A stretch of 49,953 bases of DNA from an uncultured Pseudomonadota bacterium (lineage in GTDB: Bacteria; Pseudomonadota; Alphaproteobacteria; Rs-D84), in contig CAMYYT010000005.1 in NCBI GenBank assembly GCA_947303585.1, positions 1-49,953 on the forward strand, in the 5' to 3' direction. This document shows, piece after piece, positions 20,152 through 29,813 of the stretch (within the stretch, counting starts at the first letter, position 1; each line of letters opens with the position of its first letter). The notes beneath the pieces were generated by a model that worked only from the letters and a program-made list of their open reading frames with translations, had not been told where the DNA came from and made no database searches. The position numbers were made by a program, and so were the translations under genes.

Positions 20152-20299
20152 TGTCATGCTGAGCGCAGCGTGAGCATCCAGGTGTATCAATGTGTCTGGC
20201 GTTATGCCAGACTACTTTTTTATTAACCTAGATTGCCACAGTCGTTCGCCGGGCATTGTGCTGGTGCACAATTTCGTCGAACTCCTTCGCAATGACAAT
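20152..20299. repeat. Composite palindromic intergenic repeat element (candidate dispersed repeat)
   Basis: Outer TGTCAT...ATGACA, internal hairpins GTCTGGC-GTTAT-GCCAGAC and ATTGTGC-TGGT-GCACAAT, and TGTCATGCTGAGCGCAGCGTGAGCATCC. Confidence 0.5.
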
Positions 20300-20352
20300 A
20301 CTCTGGAATAATTGGCAAGAATTACAAACACATCGGGAAAATACCAAACCCC

Positions 20353-21411
20353 TTACTTCAACTTATCTGCCAATTCGCCAATCGCGATTGCATACCAAGA
20401 TGAATTGTTCCATTTTTTTATGCGGTAAAAGTTTGGGTATGTTAAATATGCCTTTATCACAGGACTTGGGGCGACATCGCTGTCCACAGATTGTCCGTCT
20501 TCATATCTTTGTGGTTGATATAAATCGCGTTCTGCTATCGCTTTGGTATCTGCAATCAAACCAACAACAGTATCGCGTTGAGGCAGCGGTGTTCCGTCTA
20601 AATTCATAACGCCCATTTGCGCCCATTCTTTGAAACTTTTTTTTGTATCGCCATTTAACACAACACGGTCAAAATCAGCAGGCAAAGTCACACGATAAAT
20701 AATCGGTTCATTTTTATTCCAACCCAATTTATTAAGGTAATTACCCGCGCTCATCATCGCATCGCCAATGCTGTTTATAATATCAACGCGTCCGTCAGCA
20801 TTACCGTCAACGCCGTATTGAGTTAATGTAGTCGGTATAAACTGGAAATGTCCCATTGCGCCCGCCCAAGACCCATGAATATCGTTCACAGATAATTTGT
20901 TTTTGTCTGCGATTTTCATTAGCGCCAATAATTGCTTTGAAAAAAATTCTTCGCGACGCCCTTCGTAAATAAGCGTGATGAAAGCGCTTGTTAATTGATA
21001 TCTTGATTTGACAGCACCATAATTAGATTCCATACCCCAAAAGGCCAGCGTCACATTACGCGGCACACCGTATTTTTGTTCCACGCGTGACAAAAGTGAC
21101 GGATATTCTGCGCGTTTTTTGCGACCATTTTTTACGCGTTCGTTGCTTACCGTGCGGTTTAAGTATTGTTCCAAAGTCAAAGTAAATTCAGTTTGTTTTC
21201 TGTCAGATTTTACAATACCCGGAATAAAAGCAGGGGATTTCAAAGTTTCGTCTATCACAGATTTGCTGATGTTTTGATTGACTGCCGCAGTTCTTATTTT
21301 TTCCAACACATTATCCCAACGTTCTAAATCAAATACACCACGATCAGCGAACGCACCACCAAACATCGAGATAAACAACATCCCACAAAATACAGGTATT
21401 TTACACCACAT
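20353..21411 (-). CDS. Lytic murein transglycosylase, MltB family
   Basis: FWGMESNYGA catalytic region, GSWAGAMGHFQFIPTTLTQYGVDGNADGRVDIINSIGDAMMSAGNYL. Confidence 0.92.
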   Translation of the reverse strand: MWCKIPVFCGMLFISMFGGAFADRGVFDLERWDNVLEKIRTAAVNQNISKSVIDETLKSPAFIPGIVKSDRKQTEFTLTLEQYLNRTVSNERVKNGRKKRAEYPSLLSRVEQKYGVPRNVTLAFWGMESNYGAVKSRYQLTSAFITLIYEGRREEFFSKQLLALMKIADKNKLSVNDIHGSWAGAMGHFQFIPTTLTQYGVDGNADGRVDIINSIGDAMMSAGNYLNKLGWNKNEPIIYRVTLPADFDRVVLNGDTKKSFKEWAQMGVMNLDGTPLPQRDTVVGLIADTKAIAERDLYQPQRYEDGQSVDSDVAPSPVIKAYLTYPNFYRIKKWNNSSWYAIAIGELADKLK

Positions 21412-21425
21412 AATTCCCCGCCTGG

Positions 21426-22913
21426 TTAAAAGGAATATTTAAGCCCAAGATAAAGCCCAAAAGATTTCCAAGTTGCTTCTTTCAAAGAATCTGAGACATG
21501 TTCGGTATATGCCGATTGTGTTTCTGCAATCCAATTTCCTGGATTATTAGGATCTTCGTAATACACGATAGATTCTGCAACATACAATTCACCCGGTATT
21601 TTACCAACATGGAAATAATTTGTGTCTGCTTTCAAAGATAATTGCAAGCGGTCCGTTAAGTTATAAGAATATTCCATTTCTGCTTCGTAAGCGAAAGCGC
21701 CATTATCGCCTTCGTCCAAGAAACTTGGGTTCTGTTGCCAATCGTCACGATTAGGCCATGTTCCTTCGGCAGAATATTTTGGCATGCTGACTTGGAAATA
21801 AAAACGCAATTTGTCCGCCAAAGTCATTTGTTTTTCAAATTCCAACCCCAAATAAAAACCAGACCATGTTGTGTCATAGATATGAGTTGTACCTTCAACT
21901 TTGATAGCGCCATCGCCACCAATAACAACGCATTCACCTTCTGCCACGCCCCAAGGCAAAGTTCCCATGCTGGAACTGTAATCAACAGTTGTCAAAGTGT
22001 TTCCCAATGGATACAAAGTAGAACTTGTCCCAGCACCGCCCGCCAATACCACCTTGATATCTTCGGGACCCATACAGATTTGAATCAACCCAGAATCGTC
22101 ATTGATATACACATCTGTCGGCACAGCATAATAATTACCCGCAGTATCCCCAAACACATAATCGCCATTATTAGTCATTAACGGCAAATATATCCCAGGA
22201 TTTGGATATAAATGATTGCTCATTTCCAAATTGTGTTTGAAAATTTCGTATCCAATATGAGGTGTTATTTTCCATCCGCCTAAATTCCAAATATGATGCG
22301 CAGCAACGCCCAACTTTAACTTGCTGGTATCGCCAGACTGTTCGCCCATAGAAATAGTGAAAATACCGTCTGTTGGATAAACATAATCATACGGTTCCAA
22401 ATCGTAATCCATAGACATACCACCGCTGGATAAATCGCCATATGAATATTCACCATAAAGTGCCAAATCAAATCCACGAATGCCAAAAACATGCTTAAGG
22501 CCGACATTGACTTCGTTAAAAATCATATCGTCCCATTCCAATATGGAATTAACCCCAGTCTTAAATTCAAAATCAGCAAATCTGCGTGAATATCCCGCAT
22601 AGAAACTGGTTCTTTGTTCACTAACCGGTTTTGCAATACCATTAGTCGTCATTGCGCCGCGTGACACAGATTCAACATCAAGTGTCTGTTTGCGCGGAAC
22701 CTGATATGAATAAGTTTGTGATGATACGACCTTTTTCCCACCCGAAGTCCCAACATATTTGTTATAACCATAATCTTTATATTTTGCATAACCAGCACTA
22801 TTGGCATTAGGTGTCGTTTTTTCTGTGTAAAAAGAAGGTGTGCCCTCATTAGAAGCAAAACATGCCAATGGCGCAGAAATCAGATATAAAAAAGATAAAA
22901 ATTTATTTTTCAT
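21426..22913 (-). CDS. Outer-membrane beta-barrel-like protein
   Basis: Signal peptide MKNKFLSFLYLISAPLACFA; alternating aromatic/hydrophobic strands; terminal LGLKYSF. Confidence 0.65.
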   Translation of the reverse strand: MKNKFLSFLYLISAPLACFASNEGTPSFYTEKTTPNANSAGYAKYKDYGYNKYVGTSGGKKVVSSQTYSYQVPRKQTLDVESVSRGAMTTNGIAKPVSEQRTSFYAGYSRRFADFEFKTGVNSILEWDDMIFNEVNVGLKHVFGIRGFDLALYGEYSYGDLSSGGMSMDYDLEPYDYVYPTDGIFTISMGEQSGDTSKLKLGVAAHHIWNLGGWKITPHIGYEIFKHNLEMSNHLYPNPGIYLPLMTNNGDYVFGDTAGNYYAVPTDVYINDDSGLIQICMGPEDIKVVLAGGAGTSSTLYPLGNTLTTVDYSSSMGTLPWGVAEGECVVIGGDGAIKVEGTTHIYDTTWSGFYLGLEFEKQMTLADKLRFYFQVSMPKYSAEGTWPNRDDWQQNPSFLDEGDNGAFAYEAEMEYSYNLTDRLQLSLKADTNYFHVGKIPGELYVAESIVYYEDPNNPGNWIAETQSAYTEHVSDSLKEATWKSFGLYLGLKYSF

Positions 22914-23008
22914 CGCCTTTCCTGAGACACATTATACAATAAAAAGAAAATTAAAAGCAAGCATTTGTTTATGTTGAATTTTATTTTTCTTAATATATTA
23001 TTTTTCGT

Positions 23009-24064
23009 ATGAATTGTTCGCATAATCTTTATATTCATGTTCCGTTTTGTATGTCAAAATGCAATTATTGTGCATTTTTTTCTCGGGCTTGCAGCAACCC
23101 AGATTGGCAAAAATACGCAAATGATATATGTGATGAATTAAATTTTTGGTCCGAAAAGTTGGGAAAAATAAATATCCCTACGATTTTTTTTGGTGGAGGC
23201 ACTCCATCTTTGATGCCTGTTGAATTTTTTGAACAAATTATGAATTGTATAAATGAAAGATTTAATGTTTTACCTGATTGTGAAATAACATTGGAATCTA
23301 ATCCAGGAACAATTGATAAAAATAAATTAATAGATTTTGTTTCAAATGGTGTAAATCGATTGTCTGTGGGTGTTCAATCGTTAAAGGATGAAGAATTGGT
23401 TTTTCTGGGGCGTCGTCATAATGTGGTCCAAGCATTGAATTTATTAGATAGTGCAAAAGAAATAAATTTGCGCATATCCGCAGATTTTATTTATGGTCTT
23501 CCAAATCACAATGTTGAATCTGTGATTAATCTGTGTAACCAGATAAATAAATTGGGGTTAAAGCATGTGTCTATGTACGAATTGACTATCGAAGAAAATA
23601 CCCTGTTTGGCAAGATGAATCTGAAAATGCCAGACAATGACACAATGGCAGAAATGTATAACGCAATTGGTGAAAAATTGAATTTGCCAAGATATGAAGT
23701 GTCTAATTATGCGCTGGAAAACGAACATTGTAAGCACAATGTAAGTATTTGGAATGGTGATGCTTATGTTGGTATTGGTCATGGCGGGGCAGGTCGTGTG
23801 TGTTTGAACGGTATTTGGTATGAACAAAAGGGTAATCACGAATTGTTTGAAAAAATGAGTGACGAAACACGCGCTACAGAAAAAATTTTGACAGGTTTGC
23901 GCACAATGCGTGGTGTAAAATTAACACAAGACGTAAAAAATATGATAAATTTTGCTTGGGTTAATACTCATAAAGATTTAGTTGAAATAGATGGCGAATA
24001 TTTGCATACTACGGCGAACGGATTATTAATCTTGGACGATTTAACATTGGATTTAATAAAATGA
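23009..24064 (+). CDS. hemW: Radical SAM heme chaperone HemW / CPO III-like
   Basis: LYIHVPFCMSKCNYCAFFS (CxxxCxxC), FFGGGTPSLM, RLSVGVQSLKDEELVFLGRRH. Confidence 0.93.
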   Translation: MNCSHNLYIHVPFCMSKCNYCAFFSRACSNPDWQKYANDICDELNFWSEKLGKINIPTIFFGGGTPSLMPVEFFEQIMNCINERFNVLPDCEITLESNPGTIDKNKLIDFVSNGVNRLSVGVQSLKDEELVFLGRRHNVVQALNLLDSAKEINLRISADFIYGLPNHNVESVINLCNQINKLGLKHVSMYELTIEENTLFGKMNLKMPDNDTMAEMYNAIGEKLNLPRYEVSNYALENEHCKHNVSIWNGDAYVGIGHGGAGRVCLNGIWYEQKGNHELFEKMSDETRATEKILTGLRTMRGVKLTQDVKNMINFAWVNTHKDLVEIDGEYLHTTANGLLILDDLTLDLIK

Positions 24065-26043
24065 AAAATAAATTACTTAACATAATTGGAATAATCGCTG
24101 TGTGTGTCGCGGCATTGATAGCAGTTTTTATAACAAAGGAGAAAACTATGCAAGTTGGAATCAAAACAGAAAACATGGATACATCTGTAAAACCTGGTAA
24201 AGACTTTTATGATTATGCAACGGCTGGTTGGCGTATTAAAAATCCATTGCCTAATGATTATACCAGGTATGGTTCTTTTGAAGCATTAAACGAAGAAAAC
24301 AACAAACGGGTTCGTGAAATTGTAGAAAAAGACAATGGTAAAATAGGTTTGCTTTATAACCTGGCAATGAATGAACAAAAATTAAATACTGATAAAACAT
24401 CGCCTGTCCAAAAATATCTTGATGAAATAGACAACATTAAAACAAAAGAAGATTTACCGAAATATCTTGGAAGTATGCATAAATTTTCATCTGCGTTTTG
24501 GGGTGACGGTGTTGGTCTGGATGAAATGGACAGCAACCATTATCTCTATAATATTTTCCAAGGTGGGACGGGTTTATCTCGTGACTATTATTTTGATGAC
24601 GATGAAAAATCAAAAAATATTCGTAAAAAATATAAACAATATATCAAAAATATAATGAATAATTTTTCTGTCAAAGTAGATGCTGAAAAATTATATGCAA
24701 TGGAAGAAAGAATGGCAAAATCTTTTTATAAAAAAGAAAAATTGCGTAATCCATTGGCAAATTATCACAAAAAATCTTATGAAGAATTAAAGAAAGAATT
24801 TTCAGGGTTTGATTGGGATGCTTATTTTGATGCTCGTGGTGTTAAACCAGAATATATAAATGTTGCACAACCCGAAGCAATCAAAGAATCTGTTGCGATA
24901 ATTAATGATACAAATATCGAATTGTTAAAAATATATTTGAAATACAGAATTATAAATGGTGCCGCGACATTTTTAGACGATAAAACGTATGATATTGCAT
25001 TTGATTTTTATAATCGCGAAATGAGCGGGCAAAAAGAAAAAAAACCGCGTTGGAAAAGAGCTGTTGCTATGATAGATGGCTCTCTTGGTGAATTGGTTGG
25101 TCAAATTTATGTTAAAAAATATTTCCCTGCATCTGCAAAAAAACGTATGGAAAAATTGGTTGATAATTTGCAGCGCGCATTGGGCGATAGAATTAAGAAT
25201 TTGACTTGGATGAGTGGCGAAACAAAAAAACAAGCGCTTAAAAAATTAAACACATTTAAAGCGAAAATTGGTTATCCAGATAAATGGCGAGATTATTCGA
25301 AACTTGATATTGAAAACGATTCTTTGTATGCAAATATGATGCGCGTAAGTGAATTTGAAGATGCTTTTTGGTTGGACAAAGTAGGTAAAGAAAAAGATTC
25401 AACGATTTGGTATATGAACGCACACGAAGTAAACGCATATTATGATCCATCAACAAATGAAATTTGTTTTCCTGCGGGAATTTTGCAGTATCCATTTTTT
25501 GATATGAATGCAGACGATGCGTTTAATTACGGTGCAATTGGTTCTGTAATTGGACACGAAATGACTCATGGTTTTGATGATAGTGGTCGTCATTTCGATA
25601 TGGATGGAAATATGAAAGATTGGTGGAATGAAACAGATGCTGCACAATTTGAACAGCGCGCTAATATAATGAAAGAACACTTTAATAATATTTTAGTTGC
25701 AACAAATACACACGCTAATGGAGAATTTACTTTGGGTGAAAATTTGGCAGATTATGGTGGGGTAACTGTGGCTTTTGATGCGTATAAAAAATTCGGTGAA
25801 CCAAGCGAAGATGCGCTGGGTTTAACCGCAGACCAAAGATTTTTTATCGCATACAGTATGACCGAAGCATCAAATATCACAGATGAAGCGTTATTAAAAC
25901 AAACAAAAACAAATGAACACTCGTTATCGCGTTGGCGTGTGAACGGTATATTACCACACGTAGAAAAATGGTACGAAGTATTTGATATTAAACCAGGTGA
26001 TGCTTTGTATGTTGCCCCAGAAAAACGCGTAAAATTATGGTAA
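24061..26043 (+). CDS. M13 family (neprilysin/PepO-like) metallopeptidase
   Basis: VIGHEMTHGFDDSGRHFD (HExxH), NAYYDPSTNEICFPAGILQ, GENLADYGGV; ATGA overlap with hemW. Confidence 0.93.
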   Translation: MKNKLLNIIGIIAVCVAALIAVFITKEKTMQVGIKTENMDTSVKPGKDFYDYATAGWRIKNPLPNDYTRYGSFEALNEENNKRVREIVEKDNGKIGLLYNLAMNEQKLNTDKTSPVQKYLDEIDNIKTKEDLPKYLGSMHKFSSAFWGDGVGLDEMDSNHYLYNIFQGGTGLSRDYYFDDDEKSKNIRKKYKQYIKNIMNNFSVKVDAEKLYAMEERMAKSFYKKEKLRNPLANYHKKSYEELKKEFSGFDWDAYFDARGVKPEYINVAQPEAIKESVAIINDTNIELLKIYLKYRIINGAATFLDDKTYDIAFDFYNREMSGQKEKKPRWKRAVAMIDGSLGELVGQIYVKKYFPASAKKRMEKLVDNLQRALGDRIKNLTWMSGETKKQALKKLNTFKAKIGYPDKWRDYSKLDIENDSLYANMMRVSEFEDAFWLDKVGKEKDSTIWYMNAHEVNAYYDPSTNEICFPAGILQYPFFDMNADDAFNYGAIGSVIGHEMTHGFDDSGRHFDMDGNMKDWWNETDAAQFEQRANIMKEHFNNILVATNTHANGEFTLGENLADYGGVTVAFDAYKKFGEPSEDALGLTADQRFFIAYSMTEASNITDEALLKQTKTNEHSLSRWRVNGILPHVEKWYEVFDIKPGDALYVAPEKRVKLW

Positions 26044-26046
26044 AAA

Positions 26047-26072
26047 AAACCGCCATTTTGGCGGTTTTTTTT
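26047..26072. terminator. Bidirectional terminator
   Basis: AACCGCC ATTTT GGCGGTT with T-run. Confidence 0.8.
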
Positions 26073-26361
26073 ATTTCTTTTTTGCAACCATTTCTTTGAA
26101 TTCTGTGCTGGGACGGAAAGTTGCAACATTACGCGCAGATATCACCGCCGGAACCCCAGTTTTAGGGTTGCGCCCAATACGTGCAGATTTAGATAATATC
26201 TTAAATGAACCAAAACCTGTAATTTTTACTTCTTCGCCGTTTACCAAGGCTTCTCCTATTTCATCAAAGATGATATCAATCATTTTATAAGAATCTGCAG
26301 CTGTCAAACCAAAACGGTCGCGCAACGCATTTGCCAAATCTATACGAGTTATTGTTGCCAT
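26071..26361 (-). CDS. ihfA: Integration host factor alpha / HU family DNA-binding protein
   Basis: MATITRIDLANALRDRFGLTAADS...VKITGFGSFKILSKSARIGRNPKTGVPAVISARNVATFRPS. Confidence 0.85.
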   Translation of the reverse strand: MATITRIDLANALRDRFGLTAADSYKMIDIIFDEIGEALVNGEEVKITGFGSFKILSKSARIGRNPKTGVPAVISARNVATFRPSTEFKEMVAKKK

Positions 26362-26463
26362 AATATAAAGCCCTTTGTTTTCTTATATTATACAAATGGT
26401 TTTAAATAAAGCAATCACTAAATGTTGATTTATTTTTTTTAAGGTGTAAAATCTAACCTGTCT

Positions 26464-26539
26464 GTCCCCATAGTTCAACAGGATAGAACAAATCCCTCCT
26501 AAGGATTAGATGCAGATTCGAATTCTGCTGGGGACGCCA
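26464..26539 (+). tRNA. tRNA-Arg (anticodon CCT)
   Basis: Acceptor GTCCCCA/TGGGGAC; anticodon arm AATCC-CTCCTAA-GGATT; TTCGAAT T-loop; encoded CCA. Confidence 0.93.
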
Positions 26540-26591
26540 CCGATTTCCGTTATTGCGCGCAAAGCGGATAAGTCATAAAAAGGGAAGCAAA

Positions 26592-26918
26592 ATGAAAAAC
26601 AAAGCTGTTAAAATAGGTATCATCGCATCGCTTTTGCCACATTTGTTTTGTTGTGTTTTACCAATAGTTTTATCTTTGATTGGGCTTTTTGCCCCAGAAA
26701 TTTCACATACATCTTTTATCCCAGAATGGATAGAACCTTGGTTGTTCGTGTTTTCAGCTTTGATGTTGGGATTATCTTGGGTTTTAACTTTCCAGGATTG
26801 TCCATGTGCAGAATGCGGGGCAGAAAAGTCTCATAAAAAGCAAAAAATAATATTGGCAATTATCACTATGATATTTATCGTTAGTGTTATTTTACATCTA
26901 GTTGCAGAATGTCATTAA
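26592..26918 (+). CDS. Small membrane protein with CC and CPCAEC motifs, possibly metal-related
   Basis: MKNKAVKIGIIASLLPHLFCCVLPIVLSLIGLF...FQDCPCAECGAEKSHKK...; three hydrophobic segments; start taken at 26592. Confidence 0.65.
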   Translation: MKNKAVKIGIIASLLPHLFCCVLPIVLSLIGLFAPEISHTSFIPEWIEPWLFVFSALMLGLSWVLTFQDCPCAECGAEKSHKKQKIILAIITMIFIVSVILHLVAECH

Positions 26919-26920
26919 TT

Positions 26921-27709
26921 TTACAAAGAAGAATTTAGTGTCTGTACATTGTCGATAACAGCTTCTATAACATTGAGTTGTCCGGAAATAAAGCTTCCGT
27001 GTAAGGAACTGTAATTTCCACCAGTATAATAACAATTTTCAGCAGTGGTATCAGGGTTTTCAAAGGTCGCATTGTCAGCGATATAAACATAGTTACCGGT
27101 TGAATCTTGAAATTCGTCTATATAACAATCTGCAAAAGTTCTAACTTTCCATGCTGTATGTATGTTATTTTGAGAATCTAATACAACTGTTGATGGTTTG
27201 ACTTTTGCATTATTAGGACAAGGTGAACATTCAGCTTGCTTGGATGAATCAAAACGGTTGCACATATTTGTTAACACTGTGTAACGGTCATTTGCAACAT
27301 CTTCTGGTGAAGCTGTAAGTATCTGTGAACCATCGTTATATAACAAAGATGAATTACCATTAAAAAATCCGCGCATTTGTTCCAATCGGTCTAATTTATT
27401 TGTCACGCCGTTATAATAGTTGCGTGTGGTCAAAGTTGAATTCGGATCCGTTGGGTTTGTGAAAGTCGCGCTTCGCAACCAATTAAAACCTAATTTTTTG
27501 CCACCACATTTGGCAAGATATGTTCCTTCGGGACAAATAGTATCTACCACAGCATTCGCAGGTTCGGCTACCAACGATGTGAATACATAATCACTAGGGT
27601 TAAATACAGCGGGTGTTCCACCACCAACAGCCATCGCACTTTGGTTAACAGAACAAACGGTCAACGCACCAAAAAACAACATAAAAAAATGATTATGTCC
27701 AAGGTTCAT
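26921..27709 (-). CDS. Secreted Cys-containing protein of unknown function
   Basis: Signal peptide MNLGHNHFFMLFFGALTVCSVNQSAMA; CPEGTYLAKCGGKKLGFNWL; CSPCPNNA. Confidence 0.65.
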   Translation of the reverse strand: MNLGHNHFFMLFFGALTVCSVNQSAMAVGGGTPAVFNPSDYVFTSLVAEPANAVVDTICPEGTYLAKCGGKKLGFNWLRSATFTNPTDPNSTLTTRNYYNGVTNKLDRLEQMRGFFNGNSSLLYNDGSQILTASPEDVANDRYTVLTNMCNRFDSSKQAECSPCPNNAKVKPSTVVLDSQNNIHTAWKVRTFADCYIDEFQDSTGNYVYIADNATFENPDTTAENCYYTGGNYSSLHGSFISGQLNVIEAVIDNVQTLNSSL

Positions 27710-27785
27710 CTCTTTTCCCAAATAATACTTACATTTTAATTGCTTTGACTATTCAAGGCAAGTGAAAAAATAAAATAAAAAATGC

Positions 27786-27815
27786 TTGCATTTATTCTTT
27801 TAATTTTTTTATAAT
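27786..27815 (+). promoter_or_regulatory. Putative sigma-70 promoter of the thioredoxin-fold gene
   Basis: TTGCAT-N18-TATAAT; position argues for CDS start at 27847 rather than 27820. Confidence 0.55.
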
Positions 27816-27846
27816 CAACTTGCGAAATGAGAAAGGAGTTTTATCT

Positions 27847-28335
27847 ATGAAAACATCAAAGATTATTTTTGGTTTGATTTGCGGGGCATTTATTGGAACA
27901 GCGAACGCCGCAGACATTTCAATTTTCTATGCGCCAACATGTCCACATTGTCATCATGCGCGTGAATTTATCAGTTCTACATTGATATATGAATATGATA
28001 ACTTAAATGTGACCGAAGTAAATGTCACAAAAAACGAAAACAAACAGGCTTTCGTTGATGCACTTTTTAAATGCGGATATCAAAGGGGTGGCGTGCCAGT
28101 AATTGTAATTGGTGATGTCAATAAAAAAGATGGATTTAAGTGTTTTCAAGGATATGCAGATTCGATGCAATCTCAATTACGCGAAGCTGTCGAAATTGAT
28201 TTGACAGTTGAACAGAAAAATGCTGCTGCTGCAAACAAAGCAGAAATGACCAAAGACAAAGACGCATTTGTTGCTGCGCATGCGGATAGAAAAGGTGCAA
28301 TCAAAGAAATTGAACCTCAAAAAAAAAATAACTAG
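27847..28335 (+). CDS. Periplasmic thioredoxin/glutaredoxin-fold protein (CPHC)
   Basis: Signal peptide MKTSKIIFGLICGAFIGTANAA; ISIFYAPTCPHCHHAREF; GGVPVIVIGD cis-Pro region; stop lies just after an A10 run. Confidence 0.75.
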   Translation: MKTSKIIFGLICGAFIGTANAADISIFYAPTCPHCHHAREFISSTLIYEYDNLNVTEVNVTKNENKQAFVDALFKCGYQRGGVPVIVIGDVNKKDGFKCFQGYADSMQSQLREAVEIDLTVEQKNAAAANKAEMTKDKDAFVAAHADRKGAIKEIEPQKKNN

Positions 28336-28429
28336 TTTAAACGATACAACAACAAACATAGTGTTGATAGGTTTATTAATACTTTTACTAGCAGGTTTTG
28401 TTTTTGTTGTATTTAAGAAAAGAAAATAA
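28319..28429 (+). other. Alternate-frame extension (TM helix plus basic tail) beyond the A10 tract
   Basis: Frame +1 after A10 (28319-28328): KKITSLNDTTTNIVLIGLLILLLAGFVFVVFKKRK-stop at 28427-28429. Confidence 0.6.
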
Positions 28430-28440
28430 GGCATAACAAG

Positions 28441-29151
28441 ATGTTTGATTTAACTGTTTTAGATTATATTTATGTATTAGTTATTTTGGCATCTACTGTT
28501 TGGGGAACAATCCGTGGTGGTGTGTATGAAACCATCGCAACGATGTCATGGGTTGTCGCTGCTATCTCGGCACGATTTGCTTCACCATTTTTGGATGGTA
28601 TGTTGCAGAAATGGTTTAATCTGCCAGATTCAACGGTTGTGACTTTGGTTGTTTCGTATTTCATAGTGTTCTTTGTAATCTTGGTTATTGTTGGATTTAT
28701 AAACCAAAAGATTCGTGAACGTGTCCAGGATAGCTTCTTGTCTGTTGTAGATAAAACTTTGGGGGTTGTATTTGGTATAATCCGCAGTATTATCATAATG
28801 GGCTTTGTTTATTGGGGATTGCTTTGGTATTATTCAGATATGCCGCGTGGGCTGCCGGTTTGGATTGCTGATGCCAGAACCCGTCCAGTTATGCAATTGA
28901 CAGCGGTAAAAATGGATGATTGGTTCTTGTTTGGAAACAGTAAATTATTAAAGCGCGATCTCCAAGCAGACAGGGAACAGCATGCTAATTTAATAAACCC
29001 TGCTGTGGAAAGAAAACAAGTTTCTAAAAATCAGGATAAATCTGGTGAAGACAAAGAAACAGGATACAAGACAGGTGAACGTGCAGCGCTGGAAAATCAG
29101 TTGTTGCAAATAGAATCTGTTGCAAATGCAGTTCAAGGAAGGGAAAAATAA
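28441..29151 (+). CDS. CvpA family protein
   Basis: LDYIYVLVILASTVWGTIRGGVYETIATMSWVVAAISA...DKTLGVVFGIIRSIIIMG; four hydrophobic segments. Confidence 0.85.
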   Translation: MFDLTVLDYIYVLVILASTVWGTIRGGVYETIATMSWVVAAISARFASPFLDGMLQKWFNLPDSTVVTLVVSYFIVFFVILVIVGFINQKIRERVQDSFLSVVDKTLGVVFGIIRSIIIMGFVYWGLLWYYSDMPRGLPVWIADARTRPVMQLTAVKMDDWFLFGNSKLLKRDLQADREQHANLINPAVERKQVSKNQDKSGEDKETGYKTGERAALENQLLQIESVANAVQGREK

Positions 29152-29154
29152 AAT

Positions 29155-29180
29155 CCGCCCAAACGGGCGGTTTTTATTTT
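29155..29180 (+). terminator. Rho-independent terminator
   Basis: CCGCCC AAAC GGGCGG TTTTTATTTT. Confidence 0.85.
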
Positions 29181-29205
29181 GGAATAGCGTCCTGTTAATT
29201 AATCT

Positions 29206-29592
29206 GTGCAGATAAAGTATTATTATGTTATGCACAAGATGAAAATATTTATAACTATTTTGGCTTTGTATGAATTTGCTGTGTTAACCATATTGCAAAT
29301 TCCTGATTATTGTAGTGTGTTTTTTAATTCTAATTTTTGTGTCGCAACGCACTTTAAATATTTTCTGTTGTGTTTTATGTTGCCTGTTTTAATAGGGCTT
29401 TTTTTCTGGTGGCTGCCAGAAATATCGAGATTATTTTGCAAGAACAAATGTCAATGCCAAACAGAATTTGATAATAATTTGCTTTCAAAACAAAACATTG
29501 AAAGATTAATCACAGCAGCAATAGTTATGGGCATAGATAAATTCATAGCGCATATTCAAAAAACAAAAAAACAAGGCAAAGCAAAAAAATAA
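29206..29592 (+). CDS. Hypothetical membrane protein
   Basis: Two hydrophobic segments; start uncertain (ATG at 29242, MKIFITIL, equally plausible). Confidence 0.5.
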   Translation: MQIKYYYVMHKMKIFITILALYEFAVLTILQIPDYCSVFFNSNFCVATHFKYFLLCFMLPVLIGLFFWWLPEISRLFCKNKCQCQTEFDNNLLSKQNIERLITAAIVMGIDKFIAHIQKTKKQGKAKK

Positions 29593-29623
29593 GCCCGCAC
29601 TTTTGTACGGGCTAATAATTTTC
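29592..29623. terminator. Hairpin terminator
   Basis: AGCCCG...CGGGCT then AATAATTTT. Confidence 0.55.
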
Positions 29624-29625
29624 TA

Positions 29626-29701
29626 TGGTGCCGGTTGTCGGACTTGAACCAACGACCCTCTGATTACAAATCAGATGCTCTACCAGCTGAGCTAAACCGG
29701 C
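29626..29701 (-). tRNA. tRNA-Thr (anticodon TGT)
   Basis: Reverse strand GCCGGTTTAGCTCAGCTGGTAGAGCATCTGATTTGTAATCAGAGGGTCGTTGGTTCAAGTCCGACAACCGGCACCA; anticodon loop TTTGTAA. Confidence 0.95.
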
Positions 29702-29813
29702 AATGTGAAACTATCTTATATGTTTTGTTTCATAAAATCAAGAAGTTTTTTAAAAAAATTGATTTTGAAGAATTTTATGGTAGAATATATCGCATAAAGC
29801 AAAGGATATAAAA

